Shown: one piece after another, positions 37,604-46,528 of the stretch
Position numbering within the stretch: the first letter of the stretch is position 1
Layout of the letters: each line of letters starts with the position of its first letter
Assembly: GCA_016720545.1 (NCBI GenBank)
Contig: JADKKK010000006.1
Span: forward strand, 365,501 to 429,500
DNA: 64,000 bases
Origin: Myxococcales bacterium
GTDB taxonomy: Bacteria; Myxococcota_A; Polyangia; Polyangiales; Polyangiaceae
Direction of reading: 5' to 3'
Translations under genes and position numbers: made by a program
The notes under the pieces: model-generated
Databases searched by the model: none
Seen by the model: only the letters and a program-made list of their open reading frames with translations
Told to the model about the DNA's origin: nothing

Positions 37604-40600
37604 GTGAAGTGTTACGACGAGAAGGTGCTGAAGCGCCTCCTCCTGGTCGCCCTCGCTCTCACCGCCGCCCTCGCCGCGTGCGCTCCGCCGCCCAAGTCGG
37701 TGCGCCGCGGCTTCGTTCCCGCCGAGTCGAACGCAGCCGCGGCGCCGGCTCTGGGCGACGTTCGTTTCGTGCCCCAGGCAGGGCACGGAATGCCCGCGCT
37801 CGCGGTCGCCGTAGCAGCAAACGGTCGCTACGCAGTCAGCGCAGGCGAAGACGGAATGCTCGCGCACTGGGACCTCGCGACCAAGCGGCTGGTGCGCACG
37901 CTGTTCGTTCCGGCCACCATACGTTCGGCGGCGCTCTCCTCCGACGGCCGGACGGCGCTGGTGGCTGGCGTCGACGAGGTGACCGTCTATCGTGAGCTCA
38001 AGTTGGGCGGCAAGCTCGACGACGAGCACGCGAAGAACCACTTCGCGATCGGCGTGTGGGATCTCGTTGAAGGGAGACGATCGCGGCGACTCGAAGGGCA
38101 CACCACGGTCGTGCGTGGGCTAGCGCTCTTCGGGGACGGAAAGTACGCCCTCTCGTGCGCGGAGAGCGGCGAAGTGATGACCTGGGACATCGCGAAGGCC
38201 AAGATGCTCTCGTCGTTCACCACCCACGGAATACTCACGACGTGTGCGCTCTCGCCTGACGCGACGACGCTGGCGACCGCAGGCGAAGACAGGAAGGTCC
38301 ACCTCTGGGACGTCGCGCGCCGCACCGAGCTGCGTGCCTTCGCGGGGCACTCCGATTCCATCGAATCGATTGCCTTCTCGAGCGACGGAAAGCTCCTGGT
38401 CAGCGCGAGCCGCGATCGATCTGCACGAGTCTGGAACGTGAGCGGTGTCCTTCCTCCCCGCGTGTTCGGGCCTCATGAGGGCGCCGTCGCGTTCGCGGCG
38501 GTTCGCAACAGCGGAGCCCTCGTCACGGGGGGACCCGCTGAAGGGGGAATTAAAGTATGGGACGCGAGCGGCAGGCTCCTACGCACGGTTTCATCGAGGG
38601 GAATCACGCTCGGCGCCCTCACGCCGGAGGCAGGCATCGCGCTCACCAGCAACGCGGACGCGAGCGTGAACTTGTTCGATCTCACGACCGGAACGCTGAC
38701 GCGCAAATTTGCTGGCCGTTCGTTGCGTGTCGACGCGCTCGGGTTCTCGGCAGACGGCGCGCACCTCGTCTCGGGCGGGGTGAAGGGCGCCACGCTCTGG
38801 AACACTCCCACGTTGTATCGCGCGCGCCACTTTGCCGACGAGCCCGGCAGCCTGGGCAGACACCTCGGAATCTCGGAGAGCGGACGACTCATCGGGGCCC
38901 AAACTGCCGACAACCACGTGCGAACGATGTCTGCGGAGAGCGGGCGCCCCAAGTCAGACCTGGGCGTCTGGGCGGGTAGCGCATCCCCGTTTGACCAGGG
39001 GAAGGCGCTGGTCGGGCGCGGCGCGCAGATTTCCCTCGTCGACCTCGACACCGAGCGCACCGTCGTCACCATTCCTGCGCGACCCGAGGACATCGCGGGG
39101 TGGACCCTCTCGAGCGATGGCACCACCCTGGTGACGCTCGATGGCGCAGGTACGCTTCGATTGTGGAAGACCGCGGACGGATCGTTGCAGCGGGCCATGA
39201 CCCGTGCGTCTCCGCTTCCGGTTCCCGCGGGGGCCGTTGTCGTGCTGCGCCTCGAAGGCAGCCGTATCTTCGTGTTCGTGGGCGATCTCTTGTCTTCTTC
39301 GCTGAACGTCTGGGATCTTCAGTCGGGTCGAACGCGGGAGATCGCGGCCACGTCGCGCGACGTCACGAGCGCGCGTTTCCTCAACGACGGGCGAGCGCTG
39401 CTCATCGGTACCGTCGACGGCGACGTTCACGTGTGGGACACCGAGCTCGGGGTGTTGCTCCGCAAGATCGAAGGCCACGGTGGCGCCGTCACCAGCATCG
39501 CCGCGCCACCTCGCGGTCGGCTGTATGCCAGCGGCACGGCGGACGGCGCTGTGCGGCTTGCCAATATCGATACAGGGTCTTCGGCGACGTTGCTCGACGC
39601 GGGCGGGGAGTGGCTCATCTATACGGATGACGGGTATTTCGACGCCTCGCGCAGCGGCGCGGACCTCGTGGCGATGGTCAAGGGGCTCGAGGTCTTCGCG
39701 GTCGACCAGTTCGCGATCAAGAACAACCGGCCCGACGTCATTCTTCGTCGCTTCGGCCTGGGCACCCCAGCGGTGCTCGCGCACTACGAGAGCCGCTTCG
39801 AGCGTCGTCTGCGGCGAGCGGGGCTCACGGCAGAGCGGCTGAGGAGCGATCTTCACGTCCCCGAGGCCACCATCGTCCGCGTGAAGACCGAGGGGAAGGT
39901 CGTCGACTTGCAGCTCAAGCTGAAGGACACCACCTTCCCGCTCAAGCGCTACAACGTCTACGTCAACGACGTGCCGTTGTTCGGCGCCTCCGGAAAAGAG
40001 ATCGACGGCAAGGAGCGCGCCCTCACGGAGCGAATCGAGCTGACCGAAGGCACGAACCGAATCGAGGTGAGCTGCACCAATGGTGTTGGTGTCGAGTCGT
40101 ATCGCGCCCAGACGGTCGTCGAATATACGAACAAGACCAGAGGCTCGCTCTATTACGTTGGTTTTGGGGTGTCGAAGTACAAGGATGAGCGCCTCGATCT
40201 CGAGTTCGCTCACAAGGACGCGCAGGACCTTGGGCGCGTTCTGGGAAGTGCCAAGCGGGAGTTCGACCGGGTCGAGGTCAAGACCTTCCAGAACGAAGAG
40301 GTCGGCCCGGAGGCTTTCGTTCGCGCCAAAGCTTTCCTCGAGGCGGCGGGCGTGGATGACACGGTGGTGGTCTTCATCGCAGGGCACGGCGTGCACGCAG
40401 GCGATCGTGAAGGCACCTATTACTACGTGGTCCACGCGACGGAGGTGAATCGCCTGGCTGAGACGGCGGTGAACTTCGACGTGGTGGAGGGGCTGGTGCA
40501 GGGGATCCGTGCGCGGCGCAGACTGGTGCTGCTCGATACCTGCGAGTCGGGTGAGCTCGACGACGAACGGGATGCGCGCGCTGCGCTTCCAGCGGGCGGT

Positions 40601-41038
40601 GCTCGAGGCCTCCGCTCGCGCGCCATTCGAGGATTGCGGGTCGACACGGGCGGCAGCGCGGCGCCCGGCGCGAAGGCCGGCCCCGCGCCCACCACGGCGA
40701 CTAACCTCCGACGCAGCTACCTCAGCCAGCGTGACCGCTACGTCTACAGCGACGTTTCACGACGAAGCGGCGCCATCGTGCTGGCCTCTGCGCAGGGCAC
40801 CGAGTCTTCGTACGAGAGCCAGGACACCCAGAACGGCTTCTTCACCTACGAGCTCATCGCGAGCCTCTCGGCGAGCTCCGCCGACGTCGATCGCGACGGG
40901 TGGCTCAACACCCGCGAGCTCCGCGACTCGGTGAGCCGCGCCGTCTCCCAACGCAGCGCCGGACGCCAGAACCCGACCATCGACCGCGACAACATTCAGC
41001 AGCGCATCGCGCTCCCACTAGTCCCGCGCACGCGGTGA
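37604..41038 (+). CDS. WD40-repeat lipoprotein with C-terminal caspase-like protease domain
   Basis: This 1,144-residue protein has a lipoprotein signal (VLKRLLLVALALTAALAAC). A long WD40 region at about 45-680 follows, with repeats ending in LAHWDL, VMTWDIAKAK, VHLWDVARR, ARVWNVSG, IKVWDASG and VHVWDTELG. A beta-rich linker leads to a peptidase C14 (caspase/metacaspase) domain at about 845-1140. The catalytic dyad is His928 (FIAGHGVHAG) and Cys980 (LLDTCESGE). After the fold, RRSGAIVLASAQGTESSYES and NGFFTYELIASL are typical of caspase homologues. A lipobox would place the protease outside the cytoplasm. A second GTG 7 codons downstream (VLKRLLLV) is an alternative start. The neighbours are a kinase and a DUF4384 protein. 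Confidence 0.88.
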   Translation: MKCYDEKVLKRLLLVALALTAALAACAPPPKSVRRGFVPAESNAAAAPALGDVRFVPQAGHGMPALAVAVAANGRYAVSAGEDGMLAHWDLATKRLVRTLFVPATIRSAALSSDGRTALVAGVDEVTVYRELKLGGKLDDEHAKNHFAIGVWDLVEGRRSRRLEGHTTVVRGLALFGDGKYALSCAESGEVMTWDIAKAKMLSSFTTHGILTTCALSPDATTLATAGEDRKVHLWDVARRTELRAFAGHSDSIESIAFSSDGKLLVSASRDRSARVWNVSGVLPPRVFGPHEGAVAFAAVRNSGALVTGGPAEGGIKVWDASGRLLRTVSSRGITLGALTPEAGIALTSNADASVNLFDLTTGTLTRKFAGRSLRVDALGFSADGAHLVSGGVKGATLWNTPTLYRARHFADEPGSLGRHLGISESGRLIGAQTADNHVRTMSAESGRPKSDLGVWAGSASPFDQGKALVGRGAQISLVDLDTERTVVTIPARPEDIAGWTLSSDGTTLVTLDGAGTLRLWKTADGSLQRAMTRASPLPVPAGAVVVLRLEGSRIFVFVGDLLSSSLNVWDLQSGRTREIAATSRDVTSARFLNDGRALLIGTVDGDVHVWDTELGVLLRKIEGHGGAVTSIAAPPRGRLYASGTADGAVRLANIDTGSSATLLDAGGEWLIYTDDGYFDASRSGADLVAMVKGLEVFAVDQFAIKNNRPDVILRRFGLGTPAVLAHYESRFERRLRRAGLTAERLRSDLHVPEATIVRVKTEGKVVDLQLKLKDTTFPLKRYNVYVNDVPLFGASGKEIDGKERALTERIELTEGTNRIEVSCTNGVGVESYRAQTVVEYTNKTRGSLYYVGFGVSKYKDERLDLEFAHKDAQDLGRVLGSAKREFDRVEVKTFQNEEVGPEAFVRAKAFLEAAGVDDTVVVFIAGHGVHAGDREGTYYYVVHATEVNRLAETAVNFDVVEGLVQGIRARRRLVLLDTCESGELDDERDARAALPAGGARGLRSRAIRGLRVDTGGSAAPGAKAGPAPTTATNLRRSYLSQRDRYVYSDVSRRSGAIVLASAQGTESSYESQDTQNGFFTYELIASLSASSADVDRDGWLNTRELRDSVSRAVSQRSAGRQNPTIDRDNIQQRIALPLVPRTR

Positions 41039-41066
41039 GGCCTCTGTTGGATTGGCCTGAACCTGA

Positions 41067-41746
41067 CTAGAACACGTACCCGCCGGCGACCGTGAAGCCG
41101 AGGGCGGCACTGAAGTTGTGGGTGATTATTCCGAACGTCGGGCGGGCGGCGATCTCGATGTGGTCCGCGACCACCACGCCGATCTCGAGGAGGGCCTGGA
41201 AAAGCGGCCCCGCGTTCCCCCCCCGCCGACCACACCGCCAAGCCTCGCGCCCGTGCCGAAGAACCAGGGCGAAGCCTCTCCGAAATGAGCTCGGAACGTC
41301 GCGTCGGCGTTCGGAATCAATAGGGTAGATGTCGCGGGAACGATGCTCAGCGAGGCGCGCGCCTGAAAGTCCCACAGTCGGGAGATTCCCTTGCGCAGTC
41401 CAGCCCCGAGGGTGAGCTCGGGGCGGCCGGGTGGGAACTGTGCCCCATTCGAAGCGAAAAGACCAATGCCCCCGTGCGCCGACCAGCGGAGCTTGAGACG
41501 TTCCTCCATGAGCTTGGCCTCTTCCGCCTCGTCTTCCGCTCGCTGCTCCTCCGTTTTGATGCCCTCCTGCTTGGCGCCGCGCCGGATAGCGCGCCCCCAT
41601 GCGTCGCTCGGGGCGGGCTCGGACACCGCCGGTGGCGACGAAGGTGCGGGTGGCTCCGCGTGGGCGCGGGTCTCGCTCGCAAGCAAGGCCACGCCGGCTG
41701 CGAAATGAGCGGCCGCAACGCGCGGAAGGAGACGTGGTTTCTTCAT
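41067..41746 (-). CDS. Outer-membrane beta-barrel-like protein, copy 1 (frameshifted)
   Basis: The product starts MKKPRLLPRVAAAHFAAGVA with a cleavable signal peptide (ETRAHA). A charged helix follows (QRAEDEAEEAKLMEERLKLR), then alternating strands (WDFQARASLSIVPATSTLLI, SPWFFGTGARLGGVVGG). After an indel at the C run near 41220 it continues LFQALLEIGVVVADHIEIAA, then a last strand FTVAGGYVF ending in Phe, the outer-membrane barrel sorting signal. A closely related copy is at 42387-43246. The family is unrecognised. The frame break sits at a homopolymer and may be a sequencing error. Confidence 0.65.
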
Positions 41747-41813
41747 CGTGGCTACCGTGGAGAGCGGTTCGCGCCGCTCGCGGTTGGGACGGAGGGAGGC
41801 GCGGTGTTCGCCG

Positions 41814-42026
41814 TCAGAACGCGAAGCCTGCGCCAGCCGAGAACGTGTAGAAGACGAGGGTGCCTCCGCTTCCGGCGATGAAGCCGACCTCGAACGGTCG
41901 CGCGACAGCGAAGAAGCCCTTTCCAGGGCCCCTCTTGATGGGGAAGAAGCGCCCTCGGCGCCAAATCCGAAATGGGCAAGCACTCCCGCCACGGGGGCGC
42001 TCCGGGGTCGCGTGAGGCTGAACCAC
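41814..42026 (-). CDS. Possible 3' remnant of a barrel protein
   Basis: The last residues, VARPFEVGFIAGSGGTLVFY and TFSAGAGFAF-stop, resemble the final two strands of a barrel protein and end in Phe, as do the neighbouring copies. The preceding residues (MVQPHATPERPRGGSACPF) do not look like a signal peptide. It is either a short remnant of a third copy or a small unrelated gene. It sits directly downstream of the small lipoprotein gene, separated by no spacing, which mirrors the duplicated arrangement upstream. Confidence 0.35.
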   Translation of the reverse strand: MVQPHATPERPRGGSACPFRIWRRGRFFPIKRGPGKGFFAVARPFEVGFIAGSGGTLVFYTFSAGAGFAF

Positions 42027-42266
42027 TCACGGCTCCTCCGCAAAGGGTGCGCGGATGCAGACGGGTTTCGGAGGTTGGTCGGGGCCCGCGCCGTCTGCGC
42101 AGCGGTAGACAGTGGTGTCCTTCTCGCGCTGCTTGCGCACGACCCAGATGCGCCGCTCCTCCGAGAGTTGCGTCACGTCTTTGGGGTCGGGTGGGGCGCA
42201 CGCGGCGAGGGAGCCGAGGGCGAGCGTGAGTGCGATCAGCGTGAGCGTTCGGTCGATCCTAAACAT
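42027..42266 (-). CDS. Small lipoprotein, copy 1
   Basis: The 79-residue product has a signal peptide FRIDRTLTLIALTLALGSL and lipobox LAAC, followed by PPDPKDVTQLSEERRIWVVR and a short domain with two further Cys (VYRCADGAG, PVCIRAP) that could form a disulfide. It differs from the copy at 43277 at only about eight positions. I recognise no family. It lies in a tandem duplication with a barrel-protein gene. Confidence 0.7.
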   Translation of the reverse strand: MFRIDRTLTLIALTLALGSLAACAPPDPKDVTQLSEERRIWVVRKQREKDTTVYRCADGAGPDQPPKPVCIRAPFAEEP

Positions 42267-42386
42267 GGCGGTCATCTCGGTCTTCGGGGTGGCAGCTTCA
42301 TTGTGGAGGCGTAGGGGACGCCAGGATCGGAGCTCGTGGCGCGTGGAGTGCCCACCGCCGGGAAGCTGGCCGAGCGCCAACATGGG

Positions 42387-43246
42387 GCTAAAATACATAT
42401 GCGCCGCCGCCGATGAAGCCGACGGCGGGGCGGGGGTTGAGAGAGTCCGAGGGACGGACGGACGACAAGCTCGATGTGATCCGCTACCACCACGCCGATC
42501 TCGAGGAGAGCCTGGACGAATGGCACCACCGTGAAGTGGGGAATCTCGGAGAATGACGTGCCGGTGGACGACGTCCGCTTCTCCACCAGAGTCCCCGAAA
42601 CGACCATAGTGCCAAACCTCGCGCCCGTGCCGAAAAACCACGGAGAAGCCGCGCCGAAATGGACGCGAAACGTCGCATCGACGCTGGGGATCACCATCGT
42701 GCCTCTAGCCTCCCTGCTAACGTCTTCTTTTTGGGAGGATTCGTTCGGGAGGCGCCTCTCGTCCGAGGCGGGAACGATACTCAGTGAGGCGCGGGCCTGA
42801 AAGTCCCATAGCCGGGAGAGGCCCTTCCGCAGGCCGGGCCCGAGAGCGAACTCTGCGCCGCCCAGCTGGAGATACCCCGAGTTCGCCCTGGTGTTGCTCA
42901 AAGTATACTGCGTTGCAAACGCACCGACGCCCGCGTGAACGGACCAGCGTAGCTTGAGGCGTTCCGCCATGAGCTTGGCCTCTTCCGCCTCGTCTTCCTC
43001 CTTCTGCTCATCCGTCTTGATGCCCTCTTGCTTGGCGCCGCGGCGGATCGCCTGCCCCCACGCGTCGGTCGGGGTAGGCTCGGAGGCCGCCGACTGCGTA
43101 CGAGGCTGTGACGTCGGCTCCGCGGGTTGCTCGGCGGCTTTCTTCAGCGGGATGTCCGCGTAGGCGTGGGGCACGCTCGTGAGCAAAGCTACGCCGGCTG
43201 CGACATGGGCGGCGGCAAGGCGGAGGGCGAGACAGGGTTTCTTCAT
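42387..43246 (-). CDS. Outer-membrane beta-barrel-like protein, copy 2 (frameshifted)
   Basis: This paralogue of 41067-41746 shares the signal peptide style (MKKPCLALRLAAAHVAAGVA), AWGQAIRRGAKQEGIKTDEQ, the charged helix AEEAKLMAERLKLRWS, GLRKGLSRLWDFQARASLSI and FVQALLEIGVVVADHIELVV. It carries extra loop sequence (NESSQKEDVSREARGT, SGTLVEKRTSSTGT) relative to copy 1. An indel near 42430 shifts the frame. Read through, it ends VGFIGGGAYVF-stop with terminal Phe. The loops are the most variable part, as expected for surface-exposed segments. The function is unknown. Confidence 0.68.
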
Positions 43247-43276
43247 CGGGGCTTCAGTGAACGAACGGAAGAAGAC

Positions 43277-43516
43277 TCAGGGCTGCTCTGCGAAGGGTGC
43301 GCGGATGCAGACGGGTTTCGGGGGTTGGTCAGGGCCTGCGCCGTCTGCGCAGCGGTAGACCGTGGTGTCCTTCTCACGCTGCCTGCGGACGACCCAGATG
43401 CGCCGCTCCTCCGAGAGTTGCCACACGTCCTTGGGGTCAGGGGGGGCGCACGCGGCGAGGGCGCCGAGCGTGAGCGTGAGTGCGATCAGCGTGAGCGTTC
43501 GATCGATCCTAAGCAT
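43277..43516 (-). CDS. Small lipoprotein, copy 2
   Basis: This 79-residue paralogue of 42027-42266 reads LRIDRTLTLIALTLTLGALA, lipobox LAAC, PPDPKDVWQLSEERRIWVVR and the same Cys-containing end. It begins 6 bp after the stop of a membrane-protein gene and is followed by the second barrel-protein gene 30 bp on. These three may form one transcript. Confidence 0.7.
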   Translation of the reverse strand: MLRIDRTLTLIALTLTLGALAACAPPDPKDVWQLSEERRIWVVRRQREKDTTVYRCADGAGPDQPPKPVCIRAPFAEQP

Positions 43517-43522
43517 GGGCGG

Positions 43523-44224
43523 TCATCTCGGTCTTCGGGGTGGCAGCTTCAGCTTGGAGGCGTCGGGGACGCCCCCATCGGAGCTCGCGGCGCGTGGAGT
43601 GGTGGGCAGCTCGACGATTTGGGTGTCGACGCTGGAGCCGGCGTCTTCGTTCCGGAACTGGCGGTCTCTGCGGATGCCGTCGCGATCGACCGCGGGGCCC
43701 ACGCCGGGAAGCTGACCGACCGTCCTGAAGAGCTTGTTGGAGCGCTTCCTCGCGGCGCTCTGGAAGTCCTCTTGCGACACGTCTTGCGACTTGCCCGTGT
43801 TGCCGAGCAAATCCTGCTTGGTCGTGGGATGAACAGTGAACTCTGCGATGAGCAGATTCGCGTCTTCGCGAAGAATGAAGGTGTCCTCGCCCTCCTCTTC
43901 CACGTCCTTTACCGTCCAGCGGACCTCCGTGGTCCCGACGTCGTTGCGCTCCAGGCTGCCGAATTTCCGGAGCTCAGCGTTCGTGGCATTGGCCACCTGC
44001 GAAAATGGCGCGAGGAGGATGAAGCGTAGGCGAAGGCGGACCGACTCCAGCGGCGAGCGGGCAACCGGCCGGAAGAGGAAGCCGCAGCCCACGGAGGACA
44101 ACGCTGAGCCCGCGAAGACCGCGGCCACGGCGAACGTCACCGCGCGGCGAGACACCCTTTCCGCCGCGCTGTCCGCCGCGCTGTCCGCCGCCCTGTCCAC
44201 CGCGCTCTCAGCTCGCCCCGCCAT
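43523..44224 (-). CDS. Hypothetical membrane-anchored protein
   Basis: The 233-residue product begins with an Ala/Asp-rich amphipathic repeat (ESAVDRAADSAADSAAERVS), then one hydrophobic segment (AVTFAVAAVFAGSALSSVGC). The main domain contains RLRLRFILLAPFSQVANATN, VRWTVKDVEEEGEDTFILRE and NLLIAEFTVHPTTKQDLLG. The tail is LKLPPRRPR. No family is recognised. A near copy of its last 30 codons persists at about 42270-42360, showing that this gene was part of the duplicated block and was deleted from one copy. The Cys in SSVGCGFLF could be a lipobox if a later start is used. Confidence 0.55.
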   Translation of the reverse strand: MAGRAESAVDRAADSAADSAAERVSRRAVTFAVAAVFAGSALSSVGCGFLFRPVARSPLESVRLRLRFILLAPFSQVANATNAELRKFGSLERNDVGTTEVRWTVKDVEEEGEDTFILREDANLLIAEFTVHPTTKQDLLGNTGKSQDVSQEDFQSAARKRSNKLFRTVGQLPGVGPAVDRDGIRRDRQFRNEDAGSSVDTQIVELPTTPRAASSDGGVPDASKLKLPPRRPR

Positions 44225-44347
44225 CGATGCGAGACGCTAGAGCAGCTCGGCGGGCGTGTAAACCACGGACCACATGGATTCAATCCGGCGCGGCTACACA
44301 CGTCGGGAAGGGCCGTGACCCCACCTTTAGCAGCCCGTTGATTTACT

Positions 44348-44394
44348 GGTTCAAAGCCCCGGACCTCGGCGGTCCACGGGCTCTTCTTGCCGCG
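44348..44394 (+). repeat. 47-bp direct repeat at rearrangement boundary, copy 1
   Basis: The segment starts GGTTCAAAGCCCCGGACCTC and ends CTCTTCTTGCCGCG. It is identical to 46529-46575. Both copies lie just upstream of hypF fragments, and IS91-type transposase sequence lies between them. It may mark an end of a mobilised unit. Confidence 0.8.
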
Positions 44395-44510
44395 ATCTCG
44401 TCGTCCGCGTCCTCGACGACCGCGTGGCCGTGGACGCGCAGGAAGGTCCCGCCGAAGGGGGACAGCTGCATGCAGGCCTCGAGCGGCGAGAGCTCCGGTC
44501 GTGGATCCAC

Positions 44511-44975
44511 GACCCGCCGTGCGCGCGGTCGTGCAAGACCTCCTCGCGGGCGCGGCGTCGGGCTGGGTCGCTGCGCGCGTCCACGCGACGGTGGTGGAGG
44601 CGACGTGCGCCGTGGCCGCGCGAGCCCTCGCCGAGACCGGCCTCCGGCGCGTGGTGCTCTCGGGTGGTGCGCTTCAGAACAGGCTCCTCGAGCGGGGCCT
44701 CGTCGCGCGGCTCGGCGCCGAGACCGTCGTCATGGCGAGGGACGTGCCGGTGAACGACGGAGGCCTCGCGCTCGGCCAAGCGTGGGCCACTGCTCGCGCT
44801 GACCGGAGCCCGCGAGCGCGGCGGTCGATCGCCCGGCGGGGCTCGCGCGCGAGGACGAACCGGCGGATCACGTGCTCGTCCACGTAGGCTTCGTGATCCG
44901 AAGGATCGCCCCCGAGGACCTCGCCGAGACGCTCGCCTTCCTCGAGGCCATGGCGTCCGAAGATCTCGAGGGCCG
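44511..44975 (+). pseudogene. hypF 3' end fused to partial hypC (degraded copy)
   Basis: From ATCCACGACCC onward the sequence follows the end of hypF (compare 26076-26440), with GGALQNRLLERGLVARLG and MARDVPVNDGGLALGQ recognisable and small indels near 44790. It then jumps into hypC at GATCACGTGCTCGTCCACGT with the same breakpoint as the copy at 26441, and ends at EAMASEDLEG. It shares that breakpoint but has its own base changes. It cannot encode a functional protein. Confidence 0.85.
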
Positions 44976-45392
44976 AGGCCCGTCGTCGACCGCGCCCGAC
45001 CCGCCAAGGCGCGCTTTGAGGAGCGCGCGGAGCCGAGTATTTCTTTTGGTGCACACGCACCACGGGATCGTCGGCCCCCGGGCTTTCGATGGAGGGGCCA
45101 CCGCGACCTTGCGCCCCGCCGCGCGGGCGCATGCTACCTTCGCTCCCGCCACCCTGCCCTCGTGCACGGAGATCGTCCCGTGTCGCTATACCTCGCGGCG
45201 CTCAGCCCGCTCGCCCGCCACGCCCGCACTTCGGCTCCGCGCTCGCCCCTGCGTCGCTGTCGTCCTATGTGTGCAGTTTGCACTCCCCCCGATCACTTGC
45301 GCGAGATGGGGTCCGCGCAGCGGTTACAAATGGCGTGAATCCCCTGCGTTCCCGAGTGGGGTCGTTCGAGATGGAGAGACCGCGGCGCCTAC
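44976..45392. other. Gap without a supported gene
   Basis: After the hypC similarity ends nothing recognisable follows. A GTG-initiated 52-codon plus-strand frame from 45180 to 45338 (SLYLAALSPLARHARTSAPR, with CRPMCAVC) is too short and compositionally biased to call. Confidence 0.4.
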
Positions 45393-45818
45393 TCAAGGGG
45401 CGGCAGCACGACGCAGGACGTACACCGTCCCATGACATTTCGCGTTGACCCGTATGGCCATCATCCCTGGCGTTGGTCCGTCGCTCGGGTGGCTCGGGAC
45501 ATTGCTGCTTACCGAGTAGCTAATGTCGGCCACCCCATCAAAGCCGAGCTTGGCGGCCTTCTTGCGGAAAATATCGAGCACCTCGTCCGAGCACCGATCG
45601 AACGCGCTCCCCGGGAACTCGAACGTCCCCATGGCGATGGCGTTTGCGGGGACGTGCTGCCCCGTGGGGCGAATGTCGACCCTTCGGGGATCACGCGGCA
45701 CGAGGGGCGCGAACCCTACATCGCACAGCCCATCGGGACAAGTTGGAGGGGCGTGAGTGATACACCCCTGCAAACCACCCAGTGCGGCCAGGAGAGTGAA
45801 CGTCGAGATGCGCTTCAT
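45393..45818 (-). CDS. Lipoprotein, downstream member of a coupled pair
   Basis: The 141-residue product has a signal peptide KRISTFTLLAALGGLQGC with the Cys as lipidation site. It carries TCPDGLCDVGFAPLVPRDPR, HVPANAIAMGTFEFPGSAFD, LDIFRKKAAKLGFDGVADIS and a final Cys in NAKCHGTVYVL. The same order of blocks occurs in the gene upstream, so the two are ancient paralogues. The start ATG overlaps the upstream stop (ATGA). No family is recognised. Confidence 0.7.
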   Translation of the reverse strand: MKRISTFTLLAALGGLQGCITHAPPTCPDGLCDVGFAPLVPRDPRRVDIRPTGQHVPANAIAMGTFEFPGSAFDRCSDEVLDIFRKKAAKLGFDGVADISYSVSSNVPSHPSDGPTPGMMAIRVNAKCHGTVYVLRRAAAP

Positions 45819-46180
45819 GGTGTGGGCTCCACGAGAATGTAAGTGCGACCCGAGCAGCCTCGCCTGCCATGCACATCAACCGGTCCGATATCACCAACGC
45901 CGTCATAGCCAAGCAGAGCTGCCTTGCTACGGAACTTCTCCAGAACCTTAGGCGAGCAGCCAGCATCACTCGCCTCGGGGGAGGTCAGACGGGCCATGTA
46001 CATGGCGTTTGGTGGCGCCTGTTCGCCCTTCTTCGAGACCAATATCTCGGCCGGAGTGTGTCTTCGTGCCGGGGTGTACGGTATGCCACAGAACCCAGAG
46101 TCACACTGGACAGTTACGACCGTGACGCATCCCGAGGTCGCCCCCCCCAGGCAAGCGAAGAGGAATGGCGTCAATCGCAT
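45815..46180 (-). CDS. Lipoprotein, upstream member of a coupled pair
   Basis: The product of about 121 residues has a signal peptide RLTPFLFACLGGATSGC ending in a lipidation Cys. Blocks parallel its neighbour: VQCDSGFCGIPYTPARRHTP, APPNAMYMARLTSPEASDAG, LEKFRSKAALLGYDGVGDIG and GCSGRTYILVEP. The Met of MRLTPFL gives the best signal peptide. Met residues 4 and 17 codons upstream are alternatives. Its stop overlaps the start of the next gene, so the pair is translationally coupled. Function unknown. Confidence 0.68.
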   Translation of the reverse strand: MRLTPFLFACLGGATSGCVTVVTVQCDSGFCGIPYTPARRHTPAEILVSKKGEQAPPNAMYMARLTSPEASDAGCSPKVLEKFRSKAALLGYDGVGDIGPVDVHGRRGCSGRTYILVEPTP

Positions 46181-46324
46181 CCCCTGGAGCATTGCCTGCC
46201 TCCAGATAGTGCCTGAGTTCTCAAGATTCATGTTCGGTCAGAGGCTATTGGTAAATCAAGAGATGAGCAAGGAAGAAGGCGGAAGGCTGCTGGCCCTGCT
46301 GGCCTTGCTCCGACCACCTTCGCC

Positions 46325-46468
46325 CTGCCCGGGGAGGACGCGGCCGTCCGCGAGGAGCGAGATGCGCTCGAGGCTGAAGGGCGGTCGCGCGCCGTAGCGG
46401 CAGAGTCTCTCGAGGCCTTCGCGATCGCCCGCGTGGATGAGAACACCCGCGTGGATGTTGAAGGCGAG
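46325..46468 (-). pseudogene. IS91-type (Y2 rolling-circle) transposase fragment
   Basis: The minus-strand frame reads [20 protein letters not shown], then [20 protein letters not shown] and DGRVLPGQ. This is the conserved block of IS91/IS801-type transposases (NLHANVRIxAGDRExLERLCRYxARPPxAxERLSLxxDGRVxY). The N-terminal HUH domain and the tyrosines are absent. IS91-type elements transpose by rolling circle and can carry flanking DNA, so this relic next to repeated hyp fragments is suggestive. Confidence 0.65.
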
Positions 46469-46528
46469 ACCTCGCCTTCGGCTCGGGCCCGCCTTCGACC
46501 TTGGTTCGCCCCTGCGGGGCTCACGTCA

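Noticed and set aside
44233..44310. tRNA-like string with AGAGCAGCTCGGCGGGCG and GGATTCAATCC
   Set aside because: The T-stem and anticodon stem do not pair and position 53 is not G. No acceptor stem can be formed, so it is not called a tRNA.
45180..45338. 52-codon GTG frame with CRPMCAVC
   Set aside because: It lacks a clear ribosome site and its composition is biased. Too little supports a gene.
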